A stretch of 64,000 nt of DNA, taken from the NCBI GenBank assembly GCA_022376515.1, contig WTXI01000013.1, forward strand, positions 124,001 to 188,000. Reading direction: 5' to 3'. Made by a program: the position numbers and the translations under genes. Shown one piece after another: positions 1 through 10,437 of the stretch (position 1 is its first letter; each line of letters opens with the position of its first letter). Under the pieces are notes generated by a model. It made no database searches and was not told where the DNA came from. It was given only the letters and a program-made list of their open reading frames with translations. Origin of the DNA: Lactifluus volemus. Lineage: Eukaryota; Basidiomycota; Agaricomycetes; Russulales; Russulaceae.

Positions 1-1736
1 CCACGACAGTGACATCCCCACGCCCAGAGAAACCTAAAGCAACCCCCCTGTACTATGCAGCGCGACTCGGACTTTTGGAGATGGTAAGGCATCTCTTCAT
101 GAAGCGTCCAGAGGACCTATATGCGAGGGGTGGTTACTATGTAACTGCATTTCACGCAGCGTTGTGGGAAGAGCATGACGAGGTTTCGAGGTTTCTGCTT
201 CCACATGTCACGGATGTCAAGTTAACTCGAATACTACTTGAACACAAGGCCGAAGTTAACGCCCAACTCGAGGATGGTGTGACTCCACTGTACCGAGCAG
301 TGCATGAGGAACACCCCGAAATGACTCGATTGCTACTTCAGCACAATGCCGACATCAATTCCCAGGTGGAAAATGGCTCTACTTCGCAGCACTGTGCGAC
401 AACCACAGGCCGGCTAGATTTAACCCAAATTCTTCCTGAGCATGATGTCGGAGTCAATGTCCGAGATAAAGCTGGACAGACTCCTCACTATGCAGCTTCC
501 AAGGGACACATTGAGGTAGCGCGAATGTTACCTGATCACAACCCCGAGGTCGATGCCCAGAAGGAAGGTGGTTTGACTCTGTTGCACGTGGCGGCACTTG
601 AAGGAAACCTCGAGCTAGCTCGAATGCTACTTGATTACAACGCCGAGGTCGATGTCCGAACCCACAACGGTCAAACTTCACTGCACTTTGCAGCTTTCAA
701 GGGACACATTGACTTAGCGCGAATGCTACTTGATCACAATGCCGATGTCGATGCCCAGGATAAAAAGGGTTCGACTCCCCTGCAACACGCAGCGTCTGAA
801 GGAAAGCTCGAGCTGGCTCAAATGCTACTCAGTCGCAATGCCAAGGTCGATACCCAAACCCATGATGGCATAACTTCACTGCACTCTGCAGCTTTCAAGG
901 GACACATTGACGTAGCGCGAATGCTACTTGATCACAATCCCGAGGTCAATTCCCAGGATGAAGAGGGTTTGACTCCCCTGCACCTCGCAGCGTCCGGAGG
1001 ATACCTCGAGCTAGCTCGGATGTTATTTGAGCACAATGCCGAGGTCGATGTCCGAGCCCACCATGGTTCAACTCCACTACTCTTTGCAGCTTCCAAGGGG
1101 CACATTGACTTAGCACAAATACTACTTGATCACAATGCCGAGGTCGATGCCCAGAATCAAGATGGTTGGACTCCGCTGCACTGGGCAGCGTGCGAAAGAA
1201 ACCTCGAGCTAGCTCGAATGCTACTCAGTCACAATGCCAAGGTCGATACCCGAACCCATGATGGCAGAACTTCACTGCACTTTGCAGCATTCAAAGGACA
1301 AATTGACTTAGCGCAAATGCTACTTGATCATAATCACGAGGTCGATGCCCAGACTAAAAATGGTTGGACTCCGCTGCACTGCGCAGTGCACGAAGGAAAC
1401 CTCGAACTGGCTCGAATGCTACTCAGTCACGAAGCCAAGATCGATGCCCAAGACCATGATGGCATAACTCCACTGCACTTTGCAGCTTCCAAGGGACACA
1501 TTGACTTAGCACGAATGCTACTTGATCACAAAGCCAAGGTCGATTCCCAGGATAAATATGGTTCGACTCCGCTGCGCTACGCAGCGTCCGAACGAAACCT
1601 CGAGCTAGTTCGACTGCTACTTGAACACAATGCCAAGGCCGATGTTATTCTGTCAATACCAACTCACACGGTGACGGAAGACCGTGACCTCCAGCTGGCT
1701 TCAGATGACGACCCGCGGAAAGAAACGGTCGTATGA
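1..1736 (+). CDS. NLR-A: ankyrin-repeat C-terminal part of an NLR, 5' end outside window
   Basis: The reading frame is already open at the window edge (codons from base 3) and runs to a TGA at 1734-1736. It matches the part of NLR-C that starts at about 22,090, so Goodbye and NACHT domains are expected upstream of the window. About 575 residues are visible, almost all 33-residue ankyrin repeats of the type TPLHxAAxxGHIDLARMLLD with alternating GNLELARMLL units. Relative to NLR-C there is an in-frame deletion of about 0.4 kb after LLPHV that removes several degenerate N-terminal ankyrins. The tail ends in RKETVV, encoded by sequence that lies past the stop codon in NLR-C. The frame has no internal stop. 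Whether the gene is functional depends on the unseen 5' half. In fungal NLRs such repeats are the ligand-sensing part. Confidence 0.85.
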   Translation, partial: TTVTSPRPEKPKATPLYYAARLGLLEMVRHLFMKRPEDLYARGGYYVTAFHAALWEEHDEVSRFLLPHVTDVKLTRILLEHKAEVNAQLEDGVTPLYRAVHEEHPEMTRLLLQHNADINSQVENGSTSQHCATTTGRLDLTQILPEHDVGVNVRDKAGQTPHYAASKGHIEVARMLPDHNPEVDAQKEGGLTLLHVAALEGNLELARMLLDYNAEVDVRTHNGQTSLHFAAFKGHIDLARMLLDHNADVDAQDKKGSTPLQHAASEGKLELAQMLLSRNAKVDTQTHDGITSLHSAAFKGHIDVARMLLDHNPEVNSQDEEGLTPLHLAASGGYLELARMLFEHNAEVDVRAHHGSTPLLFAASKGHIDLAQILLDHNAEVDAQNQDGWTPLHWAACERNLELARMLLSHNAKVDTRTHDGRTSLHFAAFKGQIDLAQMLLDHNHEVDAQTKNGWTPLHCAVHEGNLELARMLLSHEAKIDAQDHDGITPLHFAASKGHIDLARMLLDHKAKVDSQDKYGSTPLRYAASERNLELVRLLLEHNAKADVILSIPTHTVTEDRDLQLASDDDPRKETVV

Positions 1737-2571
1737 TTGATGTCTCAGTAGTAAGCATCCGTCGGTCTATTGTTCTACTAGCACACAATGTCCTGAAAAG
1801 TTCAACTTTGTGCAGCCTGAGTTTTATGTCTTCGATCATTTCCCCAGAGTCAGTTTGTACTCAACCAGTCATGGTTAACCACACCGCAATCCGCTGCTAT
1901 GAACTAAGACTACCTACCGTAATCATATTTTTGGTCTGAGTAGTTTAACCGGACTGAGTAATAGTAGTATGGTACGACTTTTGTTTTGTGTCAATGTTGA
2001 TTTGGGTCATCAGAGAAGTGTTTTTGCCACCATTGTCGTTGTTGAAAGGTTGATGAATCCCGAAAGGGACCACAAGATTGGACCAATCAATCGTCTCACA
2101 CCGGACAGGCCTTCAACTTGGCAGCGCATCTATTGTGGCCATCGACCGACGCTACATCACGTTGCGGTCTTACACTGGCATCGACAGAAAAGCCTGAGTC
2201 GCTCATTCTGTACTACTAGTGGAGATTGAGGTCATTCACCAGCATCATGATGCCGGTCGCGGCGCACGTTTTCCTGACATGGGCTGGCTGTCCTCAGCCC
2301 TAGACTAACAATCGTGACAGGCTTTGGCAATTACAAAGAGCCAGATAAATTCCGGCTTGAGGGTCCCCATCAAAGATAGTAAAACTATGTCACCGTGTGT
2401 GAATATCCGGAGAAATAAATCCCTCTATTGAGACAGTATATCCCACCAGTCTTACGCTGTAACTTATGATCTTGAGAAAGTATGTCATGCAACGAGCTAG
2501 CCATCCCTCCCTTTCACGACTTCAGGAGGGCACTGGCGCCATCCCACTGGGGTGCCGTTGCATCGAGTCGA
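1737..2571. other. 3' flank of NLR-A and spacer of cassette 1
   Basis: No convincing gene is seen. The sequence recurs after NLR-B (11,475-12,260) and after NLR-C (24,830-25,700) and marks the start of the repeated cassette. Short open frames here are not conserved in phase between the copies. Confidence 0.7.
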
Positions 2572-4160
2572 TCACAGCCCAACGAACACAGGCGATCCGC
2601 CAGAGCAGTTCCTCTGCCCATTCCGTTGCAATTGAACAAGCGCACAAGGCAGCACAGCAAAGCCTCCTTGGGCCACCCAACTTTCTGGCATAAGCGGATG
2701 CGGGGTCTTCCCACCTCCAACATCCTGTTCATTCCTACGCGCAGCGCCAGGCAGTAGCCTGAGCACGCGTGCAGGCCACGTAGCACCACCTGATTCGCGC
2801 ATATCGAACACCTCACGAAACAACGCTTCATCTGACGCCAAAAATTCGCGTACATCGCCCGTCGCGTATGATGGGCCGTCAGACCCACTCCATCGCAGCG
2901 CCGTCGGCCCGTCCCCAGAGAGAACGAGCAGCGTAAAAAAACGAGGGGAGAGGTACGAGATGACCAACTCACTAAATTTCCCATCTGCACCGTCTGTACC
3001 GGCGTCGAAATGCTGCACATGTGTGGACGAATTACTCGGCCGGAGCCTGATGCACACCCCGAGCGCATGCGCACGCCGGGCAAGGAAAGCGTTGACGAAA
3101 TGGCGCGCAGTGCGCTCGAGTATCGTGGGTTGTTGCCAGCCAATTCCCCCGCCTTTTGCGAGTGCTGGGCTGTGAGACGAGGAGGCTGACCATCTGACGG
3201 GTTTGGGCTCCGGCCGTTTGTACACGTCAAGGCGGTGGCGGTAGTGCAGCACGGCAGCTTGACGAGAGATACGTGGGAGGGTGAGAAAGAGGATGACTGG
3301 GCCGCGAGCTCTGCGAGTACGGTGAGTGTCCTGAATGTGGCAACGTGTTTCGCGCGCAGAATTTGAGGGCGCCCGTTGGGTTGTATAGATGAACTCGGAG
3401 ATGCGGCACTACTACGTCCGAATCGCTGTGGGAAAAGGGTGCGCGAACGGACAGTCGGAGACGGCGTATATACCAGGACGGACATTGAACGGTAAGACGT
3501 GAAAAGCACGTGGGAAGGACTATTGGTGGTCGAAACTGTGCGAAACATGAAGAAAGCTGTCAAAAGACCTACTTGGCGTTAGGTGCTAACTTCAAGGATA
3601 TGGACATGGCGTTCGCCAAAGGTGTTGTGAATCTGGTAGTGTCATACAAGGTGATGCCTCAAAGGTAGGAGAGACATGCTGGATACGCACCTCGAGCAAA
3701 TCCATAACCTACGGTCATCCTTCCGATAGCAAAAATATATAGTCAGTGGATTTAACCCCTCAAATCCACACGTAGCTTGACATGATGAGTATCCAGGAAT
3801 CTTCCAACTGCTCTTCAGTATGTTCAACGCCAAAATAATCCAGTGCCTTCATAAGCTTTGTTCGTATTGACGAACCCTCCCCCGTCATCAAAGAGGTAAC
3901 TCGCACTATGCAGGCCAAGAATTCGCCCATAGGTGCCTCCGTATGAGAATAGAAATCCATTCAGGGTATGTGAAAGAATGCCGCAAGTCAGTGGGGAGGA
4001 GGCGTGCATGGGTGGTTATCGAGCGAAGGACGTATGCCCGCGGGGATGTTTTGTAATCGTGTGGTCGAGGAATATGAGCACATAGGATAAGCCAGGGCAT
4101 GACAGGAAGACGACCCTATCCAGGGCTATAGGCCCCAGCCCCATAGATACAGGTGCAACC
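2572..4160 (-). pseudogene. DUF1365-like protein, cassette 1, broken
   Basis: Read from high to low coordinates, segments follow the order of the fungal DUF1365 family (PF07103). A hydrophobic leader is followed by ITTHARLLPTDLRHSFTYP (about 4,050-3,960). Next comes a helical segment ending HTEEQLEDSWILIMSSYV, then FEGLNPLTIYFCYRKDDRR (about 3,760-3,700). Then follow VHLYNPTGALKF (about 3,390), YRHRLDVYKRPEPKPV (about 3,240) and LVISYLSPRFFTLLVL (about 2,970), the most family-typical block. The segments lie in different frames. Some shifts can be introns, but an 11-bp deletion near 4,070 relative to cassette 3 breaks the leader. The molecular function of DUF1365 proteins is not established. 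Domain assignment is from recalled motif order, without a search. Confidence 0.6.
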
Positions 4161-4333
4161 CCTTAGTTGGTCACCGCTTTCGCTATAAAACTCCCAGTGT
4201 TGGTGTTCAAGTTGATAAGTCGCGGCAATCACGACGAATCAAGGCCCCGGGCCGGGATCGTCCATCTTCGCCATCACGTGCTAGCACTTGGTCTCGATTC
4301 TCGAACACACGATCGAGGTGACTACTAACTAAG

Positions 4334-6179
4334 ATGTCTCCTGCTGGAACTGTACAAGACAACAAGGCTAAGCGTCAAGAGTGGCTCAAATCGCGCTTTC
4401 GTCATCTTGGCAGGTAAGCTTTTGCTTCACGTGCGGGTTCTTTGATCTCAGACTTATCATGTTTTACTTTTTGCTTCTTCAACACACAAACCAGCATCTT
4501 CGTGCCGTCGGAGGGAAATGTCCTCGCTGATATCCTCCTTTCACGTGGCGTCAATGGAGGATCCCCCATCAAGAAGCGCGCTTCGTGCAAGTCGGCAGTT
4601 ACCCCCAAATCGCGCGCTCCGGCTGCATCCAAGGCGGCAGCCAAAAGCAAGACATCGCGCACCGGCACCTCAAAACGGAACACGAAAATCTGTCGTCACA
4701 CCACATAGGAACGAGGGGAAGGAAAACACCTCACCTGGCACGAAGACGTCTCGTGGCAGGTTGAAGACACCAAAGTTGCAGGAGAGCAAGACAAACGATG
4801 GTGCGTGGGCCGTTTGCATTGGGTTCGTCGTGCACTGAGCAACTACTGTACTACTTTTTCAGGGCCTTCTTTCCCCCGCGTTAGTGCTCAGCTGATGCCC
4901 TTCGCTGACCAACTCGCAGCTGCCAGTACGTGTCCCCTCTGTTTTTCTGACGTAAACACGATGGCTCTGGGCTCAGCCTAGCACTTCCTTTGTTCCACAG
5001 TAAATTCTACAAAGACTTCTACCCCGTTCCCAACCTCATGAAAGGCTTGGCCCGCTGCCGCTCCCATGTCTGAAATCCCTTCTCTGCTGGGAAAAAGCGG
5101 AAAAGGCCGTCGAAAAATGTAAAGGTAAAGCTGCTGCTGTGGATATGCTCCCACTCTACTCCGAAGAGCTTGGGCAGCCAACGAGATGACAACGTCCCCC
5201 GATAAGACGACCATGTCTCCCCTTGTCCTCGCCCTTAAGAATGAACGTAAAGTTGCCCGGGTCCACCGCGGCGCCACAGAACGAACGATCCAATAGTAGC
5301 GGGACGAGGCCTCCTCTGGAAGCAGCAAGAACCGCTCTGCATGTGACCAGTGAACTAGAGGATAGCGAATCTGACGACTCGGATGTACCTTTGGCAAGCA
5401 AAATGTGCGGATACGCGAGCAAAGAGCCGAGAGGACGAACCGCTGCCAGAGAAAAAATGCCGATCGGCTAAAGCCAAGGCAGGAGATGATGCATCCAAGA
5501 AGGTACTGTATCGTCTTTGACAAAAGTATCATGACCGACCCCCTCACTGACCTTCTCCGAAGAATCGCACGCGAGCCCGAGTCGACCCTAGTAGCAGCTC
5601 AAGGAAAGTGCGGGTTTCGCAGGAGAAGAATGCGCCCGCAAAGGCGCCGCGTAAACGCACAAAAGTAAGGATGGACGATACCAAAGGCGAGAAGGAGCAC
5701 GAGGACGAACCACCGAAGAAGAAGCGTCGGCGTGCCGCCGATCCTGCAGTGAGGTACGCCCTTACTTCTGGAACAGTTTCTCTAATCTCTGTCTGGGGAC
5801 TCACGTTGGATAGTCGCCACCGCAGGAAGGATGACAAGGAAATGACCAGATCGGCGCGCGAAGCTTCGGTTGTGACCATGGATAGAGTGGGTCTTTTCTC
5901 ATCCTTTGGATATGTCGTGATGTGGGAAGTGCTGAGACCGCTTTTCATTTTTTATCCCAGCCGATGCCGTCGCCCGTAAAACAACAACTTGAACCTTCGG
6001 CACACCGAAAACCTGCGTCAAAAGCGAAACCACCCTCACGCACCGCCACTGCCGGACGAGCTCGCCGCCCCCGTGGAACTACCTCCAGCTGTCCTTCAGT
6101 TCGACGCGTCAAGATCAACGCACAGAGTCTTCCGGCATTAGGTGACGTCGACCTATCGATTTATTTTCTTCAGTCGTAA
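4334..6179 (+). pseudogene. basic, low-complexity nuclear-type protein, cassette 1, multi-exon, disrupted
   Basis: Not assigned to a family. Exon 1 (4334-4413) begins MSPAGTVQDNKAKRQEWLK and splices by GTAAGC..CCAG to exon 2 (from 4495, SIFVPSEGNVLADILLSRG). Later exons encode Lys/Arg/Ser/Pro-rich segments: SPIKKRASCKSAVTPKS, ENTSPGTKTSRGRLKTP, KAPRKRTKVRMDDTKGEK, EPPKKKRRRAADP and a last exon (5965-6179) ending VDLSIYFLQS. Candidate bipartite nuclear signals and scattered S/T-P sites suggest a disordered chromatin- or spindle-associated protein, but this is inference. A frameshift lies near 4,675 and a TGA near 5,038, the latter shared by all three cassettes. A further exon or intron could explain one lesion but probably not both. 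Confidence 0.5.
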
Positions 6180-6803
6180 CCAAGTCAGACATCTGTTTAC
6201 TTCTCATTTTTTATATGTCATCTTCATTTCATATTCTTTTTCCTTTTTTTCGTTCGATCTGTAATTTTCTACCTGACTGTCTCATAAGTACAACATATTT
6301 TCATTTTCTTGCAATGAATATCTGGTCTCGCTTTCCGTCTAAAGGCCCCCCTACAAGATAAAGGCATGACCCATGATTGAGGCTAACTCGCGCTGGAATA
6401 TTATAGCGGAGTGGGAAAGGTTACTGGATGCCGAGGGTGGAAGGGACAACGTGCAGAGCGAGCGCGGACTCGGGGAGGGGACGCCCGTCACCGGCGCCCC
6501 GAGGGCCACCGAATTTCGCTTCAAGACCCCTTTTCATTTAGTGTTTCAGTCTCATTTCGCAGGTGATGCAGAAGTCATTCCAAAAGCCGATCGAGCAGCC
6601 GTTTTTGGGCAGTAGTACAGTAGCACATGAAATTTTTGTATAGTAGCCTTAATACTTCTAAACTAGCAGTAACTGAAGGGCATCTAAGCGATTGCCCACT
6701 TGGTCCCCCATTCTCGCGTGATCTCGATTCATCTCGTTATCGCTCGTTTTTCATCTTTCTCGCTTCGCGCGCCCGTATAACTTCCGGAGTTGCAATAGCG
6801 ACT
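6180..6803. other. spacer between the basic-protein gene and the second DUF1365-like gene
   Basis: Begins with a pyrimidine-rich, AT-rich tract (6,190-6,320) fitting a 3' end and terminator region. The rest (6,373-6,800) has no supported gene. The equivalent sequence is present in cassette 2 but mostly deleted in cassette 3 (near 29,265). Confidence 0.5.
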
Positions 6804-7640
6804 TCAACTCGTACAACCACCTAGTGAGCAAATCACTAATATAAACACAAGATGCCCTACACAGCATCGCTCCAGCCGTTTGTACACGTTGAGATAGTGG
6901 CGGCCCGGGAAATGCAGGACGGCTGCTTGACGAAGGACACGTGGGAGGGGATAAATGGGTGAGTCGCGAGTGCTGCGAGTGCGGTGAGTGTCCTGAATGG
7001 GGCAACATGTTTCGCGCGCGGGGATGCCGAGAATTTGAGAGCGCCTGTTGGGTTGTATAGATGAACTTGGATATGCGGCAGTGCCACGTCCAAATCGATA
7101 TGGGAATAGGGAGCGCGCGAATGGAGATGGTGCATGTGCCAAGACGATCATTGAATGCTTGAGGCATGAAAAGCACTTGGGACTTTTAGAAGGAGCGTTG
7201 GTCGAGGCTATCGGAAACACGAAGAAATGCTGTCAGACGAGATGCAAGACGTACTTGGAATTAGGCGCGGTTCTATTCCCTCCCACATCAAGGACTTAGA
7301 CATGTCGTTCGCCAAAGGTACTGTGAATCTGTAGTGTCGTAAGGTGATGCTTCGAACGTTGGAGATGCACACTGTACATGCACCTTTCCATAGCCAAAAT
7401 TATCCTTGATTTCCTCAATTCCACATAGTCTGCTTGGAATAGTGGGCATATCTAGGCGTCTACCATTTGCTCTTCAGTGTGTCCAATCCGAGTCACCGGA
7501 GCCCTTTCTCGTCGTATCGATGCGCAGGCCAGGAACCATCCATAAATGCCCCTGTATGACAAGGTATGTGAAAGCATGCCTAGAGTGAATGGAGAGGAGC
7601 CGTGAATGTGTGACCATTGTGTGATCTGAGCAAGTTACGG
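6804..7640 (-). pseudogene. second, shorter DUF1365-like copy, cassette 1, degenerate
   Basis: A paralog of the gene at 2572-4160 within the same cassette. On minus it retains HIQVHLYNPTGALKFSAS (about 7,070) and LNVYKRLERCC, then stops at 6804. It therefore lacks the C-terminal half containing the SYLSPRFF block. The 5' part (7,640-7,380) aligns with the HARLLPTDSRHAFTYP and HTEEQ.DAW segments but with frame breaks. It is probably a fossil of an intra-cassette duplication that predates the tandem amplification. Confidence 0.5.
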
Positions 7641-8093
7641 GATGTTCCTCGCTTCAACTATAGTCTCGTGACTCGCATATTAACCACTTGCGATGGGAAC
7701 AGTACTGTACTTCATTAGCTTCATCCGTTGACTACTGTACTAGTACCGTAGTCTGGGGGCGCCAGTTGTCTCGTACACCATAACAGCAACATACACTGGC
7801 AGTACATATCGATTTCTAAACAGGCGCGTCAACAGTCAAAGTTATTTTTTCCACAGGCCTCCTTCTGATTCCAATCCCCACGCATTGACGTGCAGCTGCT
7901 CATCAGTGCAGACGTAAGGATTGAACTGGTTCGTCCGTGACATCAAATCATGTTCGCGCGTGGAGTGAATGGCTACATCTACATGCATTCGAGTGGGTCC
8001 GGAAAGCACGTTGACCCTCGGGAACGAGGGACCACTACTTTGAACTCCGTCGGCCCTGAATAGGCATCAGCCACATGAGTGGGAAGAAGAAAG
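7641..8093. other. intergenic stretch of cassette 1
   Basis: No gene is supported. It contains a near-perfect palindrome around ACTGTACTAGTACCGT (7,730-7,755), which is perfect in cassette 2 (17,120-17,143). Confidence 0.5.
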
Positions 8094-9610
8094 TCAAGTC
8101 AGGAGGCCGTACATCTCAGAGGAAAAGTTTATCAGAGAGCGATACATTCGCGTTGCAGCGATGATCAATACTATCAGAGCCGGGATCTGAAACATCTATG
8201 TTGCGGGATGTATGAGAAACAGGCATCGATCTCTAGGAAGAACGTACATCGTTAAGAGCAGCTTGAATTTCGAGTAGAAGTGAGCCAAGTCAACTTTCTC
8301 ATCAGTAAAGTGAGTGAATGCAAATACCATTCAGGTCCAAAATAAGGAACACCTGCAACACAAAATAGATATGATCAAAAAGGAGAAGCGTCGAAGGCCT
8401 AGTTGAAAGCTGACCGTTGGCGGAATCTCAGCAACAGCAGCAAGTAAAAACCAAATGAGCCCCTGTTCAACGGAACAGCATCAGCGAATGGGAGGAAAGG
8501 AGATGTGTCACCACCTACCTGTTTCCACAAAAAGTCCCCCAGACTGAACATGCCTCCGCCTTGCAGGCGTAGGTGAAGCAGGCCAGCGAGCATCATAAGG
8601 AGTAACATAGTGTCGGTAGCGAGCATGGCAATGGCATTCAGTTTGGTGGTGTCGGAGTTGGGTAGCGTACAACGTTCCTCAGGAATCCATACGGAACGGA
8701 TCTGGGGACAGATCAGTCCCAACGATCATGACGTAGCTAGATTCCATTATTTACCCGCGCGACCCCTGACGCCAAAACAAGCGCATATAAGATCTCGGGT
8801 CCAGTGCAGAGGAGACCTACCTTGGATGAGGAATGCAACGTTCGTTATCCATACCGTGGTGGAAAGCGCCAGAATGATCTTATTTCTATTCCAAATGGCG
8901 ATGCTGGCGCTACAATCAGTCTTTTCTTTCCAAAGACGAACCTAGTGAGGGAGTGCAGGACTGGACGTACACGCGAATCGTCAACAATAGTGATGCGCAG
9001 GCCAACCCAAAATAGCCGAAAACCTAGAAGAATAGACAGAGCACAGTAGTCAGTAATTAAGATTCTTTAAATGGAGGAAGTGCATCGAAAAGGATGCTTA
9101 CGAGTTCAAAAATGATCCACAGCTTGAGATGGTCGGTCATCACGAGGCAGTCCAATTCACGGGCACTGCACGTACCTGACAGTTGATTGGCGTATAGACG
9201 TTAAGTTGGACGATCTGGAGGATCACTGCCATCAATGTAGCTATCCGCGTTAGGGAATAAATCTGGAGGCGATGAAAGGTCAGTGCTAGGCGTCTGAGAA
9301 ATTTTCAAAGAGACCCCGTCAGCACGGACCCATATTGTCCAACGGTAGGGGCGATTCCCTCTGATGACACTCCACTCGAAATCCAGAGTAGTGAAGAATT
9401 CCCAACTGAGAAGCGGAAGGTTGAGTTGACATGACAGAACCTGTAGCGAAATGTTCGAGGCAGACAACGCACAGGAAGATGCCACAAAAAGCATGCCAGA
9501 GCATCACCACTGCCCCTGTTGAAACATGGATTTAAGTGGCACTCTAGACGTAGAGCAAGGCCGCACGAGCATACGCACACATTTCCTGCACGATCACGTT
9601 GGGATCTTGA
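8094..9610 (-). pseudogene. multi-pass membrane protein of unknown function, cassette 1
   Basis: Exons can be joined by GT..AG introns, in order on minus. They are a leader with two stops (near 9,545), LWHAF.GIFL, WEFFTTLDFEWSVIRG (about 9,390), IYSLTRIATLMAVILQIV (about 9,240), an exon with HLKLWIIFEL, VFGYFGLACASLLLTIRV (about 9,000), IAIWNRNKIILALSTTVW (about 8,890), the longest exon with TMLLLMMLAGLLHLRLQGG (about 8,600), and FQIPALIVLIIAATRMYRS (about 8,180). It ends at a TGA (8094-8096). That gives about seven hydrophobic helices, a layout recalled from a large agaricomycete family of uncharacterised membrane proteins. The leader reads LLYV then TAG, and a TAA follows four codons later. 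Cassette 2 has sense codons there. Confidence 0.55.
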
Positions 9611-9935
9611 AAATTTACCATTCTTCCAGGCAAGCCTAAGATGGAAGGGGACTCGGAGCTGGTCACGGTTTGATAGTGAATCAGCAGCGAACCATCGACA
9701 ATATATAGCTAGTAGAAGCCGAATTGTATTCCTGTTACAGATGAAGCCGTGATATGAGGAAGCGCGGTATGAGTCGCATGATCATTGATTATGGTTCCAG
9801 TGATGTGTTGCGCCTCCGAACTTGAAATCATATTTGGCAGATTCGGAGGTTTCCAGCGACAAGCGCCTGACTACGGAATTGCAGACAAAGAATGTGATCC
9901 TTGAGTGGTTACTATCTATCAAAGCTATCAAATTA
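9611..9935. other. upstream region of the membrane-protein gene
   Basis: Conserved with cassettes 2 (19,040-19,285) and 3 (32,100-32,360). It may hold a further 5' exon, because in cassette 2 an open frame continues upstream of MLNFQNPNMNVQEIH. No separate gene is seen. Confidence 0.4.
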
Positions 9936-9940
9936 TACTA

Positions 9941-10215
9941 TATTGGATGAAGATCCTAAGACTAGGTAGATAGTAAGTAATTGAGATAGGTAAAAATATA
10001 AGGAGTGACTAACCTCAGTTTATAAGTGAAAAGACCGAGGTGCGGAGGACACGGTGTCTACTCTATATAAGGTAGGATCAACTGAGATGAAATTGTAAAG
10101 TAATGAAGCCATAAGGGGATAGCGGAGCACAATAAAATTGGGATGGTCCGAATGTAAGTACTAGTAGTAGAGAGCGTTGGTTCGACTTAAGCCTTGCGAG
10201 GCTGCGCTCCCAACA
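9941..10215 (+). mobile_element. solo LTR of a retrotransposon, 275 bp, with 5-bp target duplication
   Basis: The element runs from TATTGGATGAAG to GCTCCCAACA and is flanked by TACTA at 9936-9940 and again at 10,216-10,220. The equivalent site in cassette 2 (about 19,300) is empty and has a single TACTA followed by the same CAACCTCAA flank. The ends approximate TGTTGG..CCAACA with one terminal G to A change. A TATATAAG box near 10,062 fits plus orientation. No internal retrotransposon sequence is present, so this is a solo LTR. Confidence 0.75.
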
Positions 10216-10437
10216 TACTACAACCTCAACATCGAAAGAAGAGCTGGTGTATTAATGTCCATCACGCCGATGATGCCAGTGTGATAGAAGGTTTCTCGGG
10301 CGGTGGTGAGGCCTTCAGTTTGCGGTGCATCAGTGGCTGCCTCAAACACTGCCGGTGTCATACAGCCATTTAGCGCCTGTCCTTGTTACAATCACCTTGC
10401 GCCCTCCAACCAGGAATCCTCTTACCGTCCCCACCCT

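Noticed and set aside
2514..3563. 349-codon minus-strand open frame
   Set aside because: It is an out-of-phase mosaic over the DUF1365-like gene. The conserved motifs lie in another frame for much of its length, and the frame is not kept in cassettes 2 and 3.
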